A program made the position numbers and the translations under genes. A DNA stretch of 64,000 nt from Devosia salina. Its GTDB lineage: Bacteria > Pseudomonadota > Alphaproteobacteria > Rhizobiales > Devosiaceae. This document shows positions 42,608-51,012 of this stretch, piece by piece. The DNA lies in NCBI RefSeq assembly GCF_019504385.1, contig NZ_CP080590.1, positions 1,654,001 through 1,718,000 of the forward strand. Direction: 5' to 3'. Position 1 is the stretch's first letter. Every line of letters begins with the position of its first letter. The notes beneath the pieces are model-generated. The model was not told where the DNA came from and did no database searches. It saw only the letters and a list, made by a program, of their open reading frames with translations.

Positions 42608-42628
42608 TCGGCGCCTTGAAAGCGCCGA
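42608..42628. other. Hairpin in the gltA 5' leader
   Basis: TCGGCGC (42608-42614) and GCGCCGA (42622-42628) form a perfect 7-bp stem. On the plus strand TTTTCCC follows, so it could also stop antisense transcription. Role unknown. Confidence 0.3.
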
Positions 42629-42729
42629 TTTTCCCGACGAGAGGTATCAGGTCTTGCGTGTGGCAAGCAACCGATAGGTGAGTATGACTTATCTATCCGA
42701 CAGACTGGCGACAGCCTCGCTGATGCGTG

Positions 42730-44145
42730 TCAGCGCGGGATTTGATCACCGAGTCGCGCCAGGCTTTCCTCGCGCCCGATCAGCACCATGACCTCGAAAA
42801 TCCCCGGAGAAACGGTGCGTCCCGTAAGCGCGGCACGCAAGGGCTGTGCCAGTTTGCCAAGCTTGAGACCCTTATCTTCGGCAAGGGCCCGCATGGCAGC
42901 ATCGATGGCCGGCACTGACCAATCGGCAAGCCCCCCTAACGTATCGGCAATGCTCTGGAGCACTTCACGCGCGTCCTCGGTCAGCAGCGCGGCCGCAGCG
43001 GCGTCCGGTTGGATGGGGCGCAGGGCATAGATGAACTGCGCAAGATCGATCAGTTCGAGCACCGTCTTGGCGCGCGGTTGCAACTCGGGCAGTGCCGCCA
43101 GGACGGTATTGTGGTTGGCAGCAAGGCCCTTTGCATCACCGTCGCGCCCCACTTCCCGGGCCGTGGCCAGCATCACCTCATAGAGATAGCTCGGGTCCGC
43201 CTCGCGGATATAGTGGCCGTTTATGTTCTCCAGCTTGACGAAATCGAAGCGGGCGGCGCCCTTGTTCAGGGCCTCCAGGCTGAACCACTCCACCATCTGC
43301 TCCGTCGAAAAGATTTCGTCGTCGCCATGGCTCCAGCCCAGCCGCGCCAGATAGTTGCGCAATGCCTCCGGCAGGTAGCCCATCTGGCGATAGGCCTCGA
43401 CGCCGAGGGCGCCATGGCGCTTGGAGAGCTTGGCACCATCCGGGCCATGGATCAGCGGGATATGGGCCATTTCTGGCACGGTCCAGCCCATGGCATTGTA
43501 GATGACGATCTGGCGGGCAGCATTGGTCAGGTGATCGTCGCCGCGAATGATGTGGGTGACCCCCATATCGTGGTCGTCCACCACGACGGCATGCATGTAG
43601 GTAGGGGTGCCATCCGAGCGCAGGATGATGAAGTCGTCGAGATTCTCGGTCTTGAACACCACGTCGCCCTGAACATGGTCGTGCACGACGATCTCGCCCG
43701 AAAGCGGTGCCTTGATGCGGATTACAGGCGAAACGCCCGCCGGGGCATCTGACGGATCACGGTCGCGCCAGTAGCCGTTATAGCGCGGCGGTTTGCCGGC
43801 CGCCCGAGCATCCTCGCGCATCTGGTCAAGCTCTGCTGGCGAGCAGTAGCAGTAATAGGCATGCCCCATCTTGACGAGCTCGTGGGCGACCTCGGCATGG
43901 CGCGAGGCGCGGGCGAACTGGCTGATCGGCTCGCCCTCCCAATCCAGCCCCAGCCATTTGAGGCCATCGATGAGCGCGGTTACAGCGGCCTCGGTGGAGC
44001 GCTCACGGTCGGTGTCTTCGATGCGCAACAGCATCTTGCCGCCCTGGTTCTTCGCGTAGGCCCAGCTGAACAGCGCCGTTCGAGCGCCGCCGATGTGGAG
44101 GTAGCCGGTGGGGGAAGGAGCGAAGCGGGTGACGACCTGGGACAT
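42730..44145 (-). CDS. gltX: Glutamyl-tRNA synthetase
   Basis: Class I synthetase, 471 residues from ATG 44145 (MSQVVTRFAPSPTGYLHIGG). HIGH motif appears as HIGG at about 17-20, KMSKS as KLSKRHG. A zinc-like YCYCSPAELDQM segment with two cysteines lies at about 107-118. Alphaproteobacteria often have two GltX paralogues, one charging tRNA-Gln for amidation; which this is cannot be told by eye. The frame is open 68 codons further upstream without family similarity, and divergent comEC starts 74 bp away. Confidence 0.94.
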   Translation of the reverse strand: MSQVVTRFAPSPTGYLHIGGARTALFSWAYAKNQGGKMLLRIEDTDRERSTEAAVTALIDGLKWLGLDWEGEPISQFARASRHAEVAHELVKMGHAYYCYCSPAELDQMREDARAAGKPPRYNGYWRDRDPSDAPAGVSPVIRIKAPLSGEIVVHDHVQGDVVFKTENLDDFIILRSDGTPTYMHAVVVDDHDMGVTHIIRGDDHLTNAARQIVIYNAMGWTVPEMAHIPLIHGPDGAKLSKRHGALGVEAYRQMGYLPEALRNYLARLGWSHGDDEIFSTEQMVEWFSLEALNKGAARFDFVKLENINGHYIREADPSYLYEVMLATAREVGRDGDAKGLAANHNTVLAALPELQPRAKTVLELIDLAQFIYALRPIQPDAAAAALLTEDAREVLQSIADTLGGLADWSVPAIDAAMRALAEDKGLKLGKLAQPLRAALTGRTVSPGIFEVMVLIGREESLARLGDQIPR

Positions 44146-44219
44146 GGACAACCAGAGGGATATGAGGAATTGCGGGCCGTGTGTAGCATAGGCGGGCTTG
44201 AGCGCAAGGGCGGGGGCAC

Positions 44220-46367
44220 ATGGACGCAGAGCGAGGGGCACTTGGCGGCGTTGCGGGGCCATGGGAACGGTGGCGTGCCCGCCGGCCAGGAATGGCGTGG
44301 CCGCCAGGCGGCGAGGCTCCCGGCTGGCATCGGAATTTGTTCTCCGCAATGGTGGCGGCCACTGAGAGACGGCGGCTCTTCATTCTCTTGCCGTTCGGCC
44401 TGATCGCCGGCCTTGTCAGCTACGCTGCCTTGCCCTTCGAGCCCCCGGCTTACATCTTTGTCGGGGGTGCGTTGATTGCCCTGCTTATACTGGCCGCAGC
44501 AATTGTCCGGAAATCTCTTTCGGGCGCCCGGCTCGGCGTGCAGTGGCTGGCGCTCTGGTGCGGCTTCTGCCTCCTACCCCTGCATGGGCTGGCCTTTGGC
44601 ACCACCCTGTTGCCTTTTCCGGTTTATGGAACATATGAGGCCATCATCGATGAGGTGCTCTCGTCCGACGATAACCGGCAGCGCGTGGTGGTCTCTCAAT
44701 TGACCCCCGTTGGTGACGCGCGGCCGGTCTCGATACGGCGTGCCCGCCTGCTGCTACCCGCATCGACCGAACTCCGAACTGGCGATCGGCTGCTGGCCCC
44801 ACTCCGCTTGGCGCCCATTCCCGGTCCCATCTTGCCAGGAGCCTATGACGGCCAGTTCCACTCCTACTTCACCGGTGTCGGTGCCTACGGCTCGACCACC
44901 GGCGATGTCGAGCGCATTGCTGAGGGCCCTGAGTTCGGCCTGGCGCAGCAGGTGCAAGCCCTCCGCGAGACAATCGGGAAGCGCATCGCCGCGGTCCTGT
45001 CCGGCGACACCGCTGCTATCGGCAAGGCCATGGTCGTGGGCGATCAGGGCGGCATAACCGACGAAACCCGGGATTTGATGGCAGCCGCCGGCCTGGCGCA
45101 CATCTACTCAATTTCCGGCCTGCATTTGTCCATTGTCGCCGGCGGCATCTTCTGGCTCGTCCGGCTGCTCCTGGCCGCTACACCGGGCCTGGCCTATTGG
45201 CCCGTCAAGCAGATCGCGGCACTGACCGGCATAGCCGCCGCTTTTCTATACCTGCTGCTGGCAGGCGGCATCGACAATGTTCCCGCCTTCCGGTCCACCC
45301 TGATGCTCGCGTTGATTTTCGGAGCGGTCCTGGCTGGCCGGCAGGCGCTCACCATGCGCAATGTCGCCATCGCCGCGCTGGTGATCCTCGTGATCGACCC
45401 GGCGAGTATCTTCGGGCCCAGTTTCCAGCTGTCCTTTGCCGCCGTTGTGGGGCTGATTGGCATATATGAACTGCCGCGTCCCCGCACCGGGGGATCGCGG
45501 GGGCGCATCCTGCAGATTGCCAACGTCGTCACCGCGACCGCCTGGACCAGTCTTGTCGCTGGCCTCGCCACCTTGCTGTTCTCGGCCTACCACTTCCACC
45601 AGACGGCACCTCTTGGGGTGATCGGCAATGTTCTGGCCTTGCCTTTTGTCAGCCTTGTGATCATGCCGTTCGGCCTAATTGCGGTCCTGGCGATGCCATT
45701 CGGCGCCGAGGCTCCATTCCTCTCCATCATGGGCTGGGGCATCGACCGCATGGTGGATGTGGCCGTCCTCGTTGCCGGGTGGAGCGCCGGCTGGACTGGC
45801 AACCCGCTGCTCTCGGGCTGGACCCTGCTGGTGGGTTTGCTGGCGCTCGCCTGGTTCGCATTTCTGGAAAATCGCTGGCGCCTGATGGCGCCGGCGCTGG
45901 CTGCCATGGTCATATTGATGTTCGGCCTGGAGCAGCGTCCCGACGTGCTCATCGCCGACACCACACAGGCCGTCGCCATCGAGGGCGGAGATGGGTTCGC
46001 ACTGGCGAGTGGCCGCATCGGGAGTTTCGCTACCGATGTATGGAGCCGGCATTATCAGACGGCGATCGCCCAGGACCATGCCGGTGCCCGCTGTGATGGC
46101 CTCGGTTGCATCGTCACCACACCGCAATACCGGATCGCCATTGTGCGCAATGCGGCTGCTTTCGCCGAAGATTGCGGCACCAATGACCTGGTGATCGCCC
46201 GCATTCGCCCGCCCGGACAGTGCTACGCGCTCGGGCAAGTCATTGCTGCGAACGAACTGGCGAGGGGCGGCGTTCACACCGCCATCTGGAACGAGGGGGC
46301 AGGGCGCTTCGACATACGCCCCGCCATCGACACCCTCAATCGGCCCTGGAGAGTCTCGCCACCGTGA
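44220..46367 (+). CDS. comEC: ComEC/Rec2-family DNA uptake channel
   Basis: Inner-membrane protein for transport of single-stranded DNA during transformation. 715 residues from ATG 44220; ATG 44349 is an alternative, since the first ~43 residues are Gly/Trp/Arg-rich and not conserved-looking. N-terminal helices and DUF4131-like region (about 60-220), then the Competence domain from about 250 with GDQGGITDETRDLMAAAGLAHIYSISGLHLS and many helices to about 560. The C-terminal ~140 residues occupy the place of the metallo-beta-lactamase domain, but I see no HxHxDH motif. The end overlaps the convergent GH42 gene by 32 bp. Confidence 0.85.
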   Translation: MDAERGALGGVAGPWERWRARRPGMAWPPGGEAPGWHRNLFSAMVAATERRRLFILLPFGLIAGLVSYAALPFEPPAYIFVGGALIALLILAAAIVRKSLSGARLGVQWLALWCGFCLLPLHGLAFGTTLLPFPVYGTYEAIIDEVLSSDDNRQRVVVSQLTPVGDARPVSIRRARLLLPASTELRTGDRLLAPLRLAPIPGPILPGAYDGQFHSYFTGVGAYGSTTGDVERIAEGPEFGLAQQVQALRETIGKRIAAVLSGDTAAIGKAMVVGDQGGITDETRDLMAAAGLAHIYSISGLHLSIVAGGIFWLVRLLLAATPGLAYWPVKQIAALTGIAAAFLYLLLAGGIDNVPAFRSTLMLALIFGAVLAGRQALTMRNVAIAALVILVIDPASIFGPSFQLSFAAVVGLIGIYELPRPRTGGSRGRILQIANVVTATAWTSLVAGLATLLFSAYHFHQTAPLGVIGNVLALPFVSLVIMPFGLIAVLAMPFGAEAPFLSIMGWGIDRMVDVAVLVAGWSAGWTGNPLLSGWTLLVGLLALAWFAFLENRWRLMAPALAAMVILMFGLEQRPDVLIADTTQAVAIEGGDGFALASGRIGSFATDVWSRHYQTAIAQDHAGARCDGLGCIVTTPQYRIAIVRNAAAFAEDCGTNDLVIARIRPPGQCYALGQVIAANELARGGVHTAIWNEGAGRFDIRPAIDTLNRPWRVSPP

Positions 46368-48294
46368 CGCCGGCGGCCGCAATGCTGGCGCCGCCAAGCA
46401 CATAGCCGGCCTCGTCAGGCGCAAGGGTCAGCCTTTGTTCGCTCGAGGCATAGTTCACATAGATGCGAAAATCGCCGCGCACCCGGCAACGGACACCGGC
46501 AGGCAGCGTCAGGGTTGGCGTGTCGGCTTCGGCAATCAGATAGTCAACGACGCGCTGAACCAGCGCCTTGTCGCCACTGGCCGTGAGGTAGAAGAGCTTC
46601 CCCTGCGAAACCAGCACGGGCACGCCCTCGACATCCTCCATCACCACCTCCGGACCCCCTTCGATCCTTTCGCGCCAGAGCCGCGTGGCGCCGCCGCCCT
46701 TGACCGCTACCTCGATGCCCTCGGGCAGGCTGTCGATGCGGGTTATCCTGGCATCAAGCAGGCCGGCGCCCAGGTCAGGGCCGAGCTGAGGAGGAATGGC
46801 AAAGTGGGCGGTCTTCGAGCCGGTGCGCGGGCCGATCAGCAGATGCCCATCAAAATTGGCAACGGCCTCGCGCAGCTCGTCCGTCCAGGCCATGAGGGCG
46901 GGAATGGCAACGATCTGGTATCCGGACAGGTCCGCGGTGGTGGGTGGCAGCACGTCCACGTCCAGCCCATGCTTGCGGAAGGCGGCATAGAGCGCACGGA
47001 CATGATTGCCATGACCGAAGCCGGCGGCTTGGGGCTGGATCTCCCAGGCCCATTCGCTTTCATAGTCGTAGACCAGGGCAATCCGCGCTCGAGCAGGCGC
47101 CCCGGCAAAACCGATCTGGGTGAGTTCCTGGGCAACCTGGCCGGCTTCGGCATAGCCGGGCGCGGGCTCACTGTCCGGCCGCAGCAGGCCGGCATGCATC
47201 TGCTCCTGCCCAAACGGAGCCTGACGCCAGCGGAAGTAGGAGACCACCTCTGCACCATGGGCGAAGGCCTCCCAGGCCCAGAGGCGCGCCATGCCGGGCA
47301 GGGGATCGGGATTGGCATCCGCCCAGTTCACCGGCCCCGGCTGTTGCTCCATGATCCACCAGCGTCCATGGCCGACGGTCCGGTAGAGATCGTGGTGGAA
47401 AGCGGCATTGTCTGGATCGCCCTGGCGCAAATATTGCGCCTTGTGCTCGGGAGTTTCGTCACTCTTGGCCAGATGGCCTATGGGATATGAATCCCAGCTG
47501 GCGATGTCGATGCTCTCGCCGAGACGGTAGTGGTCGAACTCGCTGTAGCGGCTCATGAAGTTATGGATAACCGGCAGGTCGGGTCGCCGCGCCTTGAGGA
47601 TATCGTATTGCACCTTGTTGAAGGCCGACACCTGCTCGGAAGAGTAGCGCCGGAAATCCAGTTCATGGGCAGGCGCAGCGTCGCAGACCAGCAGGTTCGG
47701 CAGATCGATCTGCTCGAAACTGTTGTACTCCATGGACCAGAAGACGGTGCCCCAGGCAGCATTGAGGGCACCGATCGTGCCGTATCTGTTCCTGAGCCAG
47801 AGGCGGAACCCGTCCCGCGCCGCTGGAGAATAGGAATAGGTGGTACCGTGGCAGCCATATTCATTGTCGGTCTGCCAGCCGCCAAGGGCCGGATGATCGC
47901 CAAGCGCGTCGGCAAGGATCTGGGTTATCCGGGCCGCTTCGGCGCGATAGCCTAGATGCGAAAAGTCATAGTGGCGGCGCGAGCCGAAGCCCTTGCGGTG
48001 CCCCTGGGCATCGACGGCCAGCATGTCCGGATGCTTGTCGACCATCCAGCGCGGTGGCGTGGCGGTCGGCGTGCCGACGATCACCTGAAGGTCGTGGCGA
48101 CCGAGCACGTCCATCGCCCGGATCATCCAGTCGAGTCGAACATCGCTCGGGGTCGGCTCCAGCCGCGACCAGGCAAACTCGCCAATGCGCACGACGCGGA
48201 TGCCGAGCTCGGCCATGCGGGCCGCATCCGCCTCCCACATCGCCTCGGGCCAGTGTTCGGGATAGTAGCAGACGCCTAAGGCCGGGTTGGTCAT
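46336..48294 (-). CDS. Beta-galactosidase, glycoside hydrolase family 42
   Basis: Hydrolyses terminal beta-galactosides. 652 residues, no signal peptide, so cytoplasmic. N-terminal (beta/alpha)8 barrel starting GVCYYPEHWP; acid/base Glu145 in GWQTDNEYGCH; nucleophile Glu316 in WWIMEQQPGPVNW; then the glutamine-amidotransferase-like trimerisation domain and a small C-terminal domain. Lies 8 bp after the lactonase gene in a five-gene sugar cassette. Its substrate could also be another galactoside or an arabinoside. Confidence 0.9.
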   Translation of the reverse strand: MTNPALGVCYYPEHWPEAMWEADAARMAELGIRVVRIGEFAWSRLEPTPSDVRLDWMIRAMDVLGRHDLQVIVGTPTATPPRWMVDKHPDMLAVDAQGHRKGFGSRRHYDFSHLGYRAEAARITQILADALGDHPALGGWQTDNEYGCHGTTYSYSPAARDGFRLWLRNRYGTIGALNAAWGTVFWSMEYNSFEQIDLPNLLVCDAAPAHELDFRRYSSEQVSAFNKVQYDILKARRPDLPVIHNFMSRYSEFDHYRLGESIDIASWDSYPIGHLAKSDETPEHKAQYLRQGDPDNAAFHHDLYRTVGHGRWWIMEQQPGPVNWADANPDPLPGMARLWAWEAFAHGAEVVSYFRWRQAPFGQEQMHAGLLRPDSEPAPGYAEAGQVAQELTQIGFAGAPARARIALVYDYESEWAWEIQPQAAGFGHGNHVRALYAAFRKHGLDVDVLPPTTADLSGYQIVAIPALMAWTDELREAVANFDGHLLIGPRTGSKTAHFAIPPQLGPDLGAGLLDARITRIDSLPEGIEVAVKGGGATRLWRERIEGGPEVVMEDVEGVPVLVSQGKLFYLTASGDKALVQRVVDYLIAEADTPTLTLPAGVRCRVRGDFRIYVNYASSEQRLTLAPDEAGYVLGGASIAAAGVTVARLSRAD

Positions 48295-48302
48295 GTGTGG
48301 TC

Positions 48303-49178
48303 TCAGAGCTCGATCTTGGCTTCGGGCAGGCCGGCAATGTCGAGGTCGATATAGAAGACGCCGCCGGCAACCTTTTCCGTCGCCAGTTGCTCGGGCGACA
48401 GGTTCTTGTTGGCGGTCGTCAGGAACAAGCGCTTGAGGTCCTTGCCGCCAAAGGCCGGGCAGGTGACCTGGCTGACCGGTACCTCAATGATCCGGTCGAT
48501 TGTCCCATCGGGTGCGTAGCGAATGACGCAGGATCCACCCCAGCGCGCATTCCACAGATAGCCCTCGCTGTCGACGACCGCACCGTCGGGATAGCCGCGA
48601 TGCTCGGAGACATCCGCGAACAGTTCCCACGCGCCCAAGGGCAGGCCGGTCTGAGGATCCACCGCGCATTTGAGAATCTTCTGGTCCGGCGTGTCGGTCC
48701 AGTATGCGGTGCGGCCATCCGGCGAGAAGCAGGTGGCGTTTGGAATGGCCACTTCGCTGATGATCCGGGTCAGCTTGCCGGCGCGATAGTGGTAGACTGC
48801 GCCGTCCTTGGGCCCCTCGTCCTTGACCATGGTGCCGATCCAGAACGCCCCGGATGGGTGCACGCGGCTGTCATTGGTGCGATTGGCGGGGACGTCGCTC
48901 TCGATATCGGCAATCGGGGTGATTGCGCCGGTGCCGAGATCGAACCGCTTGAGGCCTGTTTCGGTAGCGAGCGCCAGGGTCGAATCATCGACGATGGCGG
49001 CGGCAGCGACAATCTCGTCGAAATGCCATTGATCCTGAAGCGTGCCCTCCGCGCTTGCCGCGAACAGGGTCTGGTTGTTGATGTCGAACCAGAACAATTG
49101 CGCGCGCCCAGCATGCCAGAACGGTCCTTCGCCAAGGGCGCACTGGCTGTCAATCAGGAGCTTCGCCGTCCCGGTCAT
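48303..49178 (-). CDS. SMP-30/gluconolactonase-family sugar lactonase
   Basis: 291 residues, six-bladed beta-propeller of the SMP-30/regucalcin family. Metal-binding residues are apparent: Glu in CALGEGPFWH, Asn in VPANRTNDSRVHPSG, Asn in AIPNATCFSPDG and Asp in YPDGAVVDSEG. It opens sugar lactones to sugar acids. Beside KDPGal aldolase and 2-keto-3-deoxygalactonokinase, galactonolactone is the likely substrate; arabinonolactone is possible too. The start overlaps the aldolase stop by 4 nt (ATGA). Confidence 0.88.
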   Translation of the reverse strand: MTGTAKLLIDSQCALGEGPFWHAGRAQLFWFDINNQTLFAASAEGTLQDQWHFDEIVAAAAIVDDSTLALATETGLKRFDLGTGAITPIADIESDVPANRTNDSRVHPSGAFWIGTMVKDEGPKDGAVYHYRAGKLTRIISEVAIPNATCFSPDGRTAYWTDTPDQKILKCAVDPQTGLPLGAWELFADVSEHRGYPDGAVVDSEGYLWNARWGGSCVIRYAPDGTIDRIIEVPVSQVTCPAFGGKDLKRLFLTTANKNLSPEQLATEKVAGGVFYIDLDIAGLPEAKIEL

Positions 49179-49786
49179 TTTGCCGCTCCACGGTCATACG
49201 AGGCAACGGCCAGTCGAGCGCGATCGGCAATTTCAGCGACGCCCATGCCCGGCTTGAAGATGTATGTTCCGAGGCCAAAGCCAGTGCAGCCGACGGCGAA
49301 GAACTCGTGGAAATTGTCCGGATTGGCTCCGCCTACGGCATAGACCGGCAGCTGAGGCGGCAGCACTGCCTTCATCGCCTTGATGCCCTTGGCTCCGAGC
49401 ACCTCTGCCGGAAAGAACTTGAGACCGGTCGCGCCGGCGCGAATGGCGGCAAAGGCGTCTGTGGGCGAGAAGACACCCGGATAGGATTTGAGTCCCAGGC
49501 CGACCGTTTCGGCGATCACCGCCGGATTGGTGTCGGGCGACACGATAAACGTGCCACCTGCACCGGCTACCGCGCGCACATCCTCGGGCGATAGCACCGT
49601 GCCCGCGCCAATCTCCGCCCGACCGGACAGGGCTGATGCGGCGCGCCCGATGCTGTCAACAGCGTTGGGCGAATTGAGCGGCACTTCGATAAGGGTGATG
49701 CCGGCTTCTACCAAGGCCGTGCAGACCGGAACGGCCTCCTCCGGTGTGATGCCGCGCAGAATGGCGATGATATGACGGTGTGACAC
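49175..49786 (-). CDS. dgoA: 2-Dehydro-3-deoxy-6-phosphogalactonate aldolase
   Basis: Splits KDPGal to pyruvate and glyceraldehyde 3-phosphate. Start at GTG 49786 behind GAGGACCTGCCA, giving 203 residues, the family norm; upstream in-frame codons belong to the dgoK 3' end. Class I aldolase: Schiff-base Lys123 in TGLKFFPAE, Glu34 in LIEVPLNSP, Arg11 in ILRGITPEEA. The ILRGITPEEAVPV start and PLNSP motif distinguish it from Entner-Doudoroff KDPG aldolase. Confidence 0.9.
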   Translation of the reverse strand: MSHRHIIAILRGITPEEAVPVCTALVEAGITLIEVPLNSPNAVDSIGRAASALSGRAEIGAGTVLSPEDVRAVAGAGGTFIVSPDTNPAVIAETVGLGLKSYPGVFSPTDAFAAIRAGATGLKFFPAEVLGAKGIKAMKAVLPPQLPVYAVGGANPDNFHEFFAVGCTGFGLGTYIFKPGMGVAEIADRARLAVASYDRGAAK

Positions 49787-49796
49787 TGGCAGGTCC

Positions 49797-50717
49797 TCAG
49801 GCAATCGAAGCGCGGGCGGCCTTGAGACCGGCGAGCACGACTTCGGTGGAATCAACGATGCGGCCGGTGGCGCCGGTCATGGCGAGCACGCGGGCATAAA
49901 GCGCGCAGAGTGCGGACGATCCGATGAGTGGAATTGGATCGGTGCCGATCTGGTTACGGTTCGCAGCGATCTCGGTGCCAATCAACAGGCCGGAGAGATA
50001 GCCGGCGCACCAGTCCGGGCTACGCCCCGAGAGCAAGGCGGCGGCCCGCACACGGAACAACTGCCCCAACAGATCTGCTGGATTGTCGAGGCCATCCCTG
50101 GCGCCTGCCTGGAAGCCATCGTCTCGCCCGGGACCATCAAGGACGCCATTGAGCGAGTGCCGCAGCACCGAATGGGTCTTGAGCAACTCGAATAGCTCCC
50201 CGGTCATGGCCGTGGTGAAGCCGACGATCCTCGTGCCTTCGAGCCGCGCCCACTTCGAGTGTGTGCCGGGCATGCAGACGAGCCCGGCATAGTCGGGCAC
50301 CACCGAAGCGAGACCGAGAAGCTGGGTCTCCTCTCCGCGCATCACATTCTCGCCGCCGACCCGCTGGCAGACCCCGGGCAAGATGGAGACGATGACGTTG
50401 CCATCCGGCACTTGCGGGTGAACCGCGCCGCGCCCCAAGGTGCCCAGATCGGTGGGCGCCTCCAGATAAGGCGCTTCGAGCCAGCCCTGGCGTGCCCCGG
50501 CCATGCCGCACACCACCACCTCGATCCTGCGCCCGGCGGAGGGCGAAAGCTGCGCCAACACGTCGCCCAAGGCTGTGGGAAACTCCTGGGGCGACAGCTT
50601 GCCCATTCCCTTGTCCGAGGCTGCGGACGCAAGGACTGCGCCCATCTCGGACATGCCCCAGGCCCGCAGATTGGAGGTACCCCAGTCCACGGCTACCCAT
50701 GCAATCGATTCAGTCAC
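49797..50717 (-). CDS. dgoK: 2-Dehydro-3-deoxygalactonokinase
   Basis: Phosphorylates 2-keto-3-deoxygalactonate, the step before the aldolase. 306 residues from GTG 50717 behind GCGAGGACGAAC; another GTG at 50741 is in frame. ASKHA-like fold: WVAVDWGTSNLRAW at about 6-19, VVVCGMAGARQGWLEAPY, GEETQLLG and the MPGTHSKWA segment. First gene of the minus-strand part of the cassette. Confidence 0.9.
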   Translation of the reverse strand: MTESIAWVAVDWGTSNLRAWGMSEMGAVLASAASDKGMGKLSPQEFPTALGDVLAQLSPSAGRRIEVVVCGMAGARQGWLEAPYLEAPTDLGTLGRGAVHPQVPDGNVIVSILPGVCQRVGGENVMRGEETQLLGLASVVPDYAGLVCMPGTHSKWARLEGTRIVGFTTAMTGELFELLKTHSVLRHSLNGVLDGPGRDDGFQAGARDGLDNPADLLGQLFRVRAAALLSGRSPDWCAGYLSGLLIGTEIAANRNQIGTDPIPLIGSSALCALYARVLAMTGATGRIVDSTEVVLAGLKAARASIA

Positions 50718-50741
50718 GTTCGTCCTCGCTCCCGGCTCCAC

Positions 50742-50881
50742 CTGCTGCGCGGCGCGACCCTAATGCGGCGCCTTGTTGCTGGCCAGACCGATTCCTGTTG
50801 GGCGCATCAATAGCGCAGGGCACCGCCGCGCACCCGTCGCAGGGTAAGCCGCGTCAGCTTTTCCGCCAGATTTGCACCGCA
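50742..50881. other. Divergent control region of the sugar cassette, dgoK side
   Basis: No gene. TTTGCACCGCATTGCAA (50871-50887) holds two TTGCA units in direct orientation 10 nt apart, overlapping the -35 of the plus-strand promoter, and might be an operator. No regulator gene is present in the window. Confidence 0.3.
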
Positions 50882-50911
50882 TTGCAAGCGCCATGAACTG
50901 ATTTGTATGAT
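50882..50911 (+). promoter_or_regulatory. Predicted promoter of the sugar-acid dehydratase gene
   Basis: TTGCAA (50882-50887) and TATGAT (50906-50911) with an 18-nt spacer. Transcription would start near 50918, giving a leader of about 95 nt. The AT-rich stretch stands out from its surroundings. Confidence 0.45.
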
Positions 50912-51012
50912 TTTTTACCGCCAGCCCATTCACAGCGCGGCCCGGCGTGCTAGAACAGCCCCACCAAGGCCCTCACATCCGCGCCCTGGCGGATCAGCAA
51001 GGAACAGGCAAG

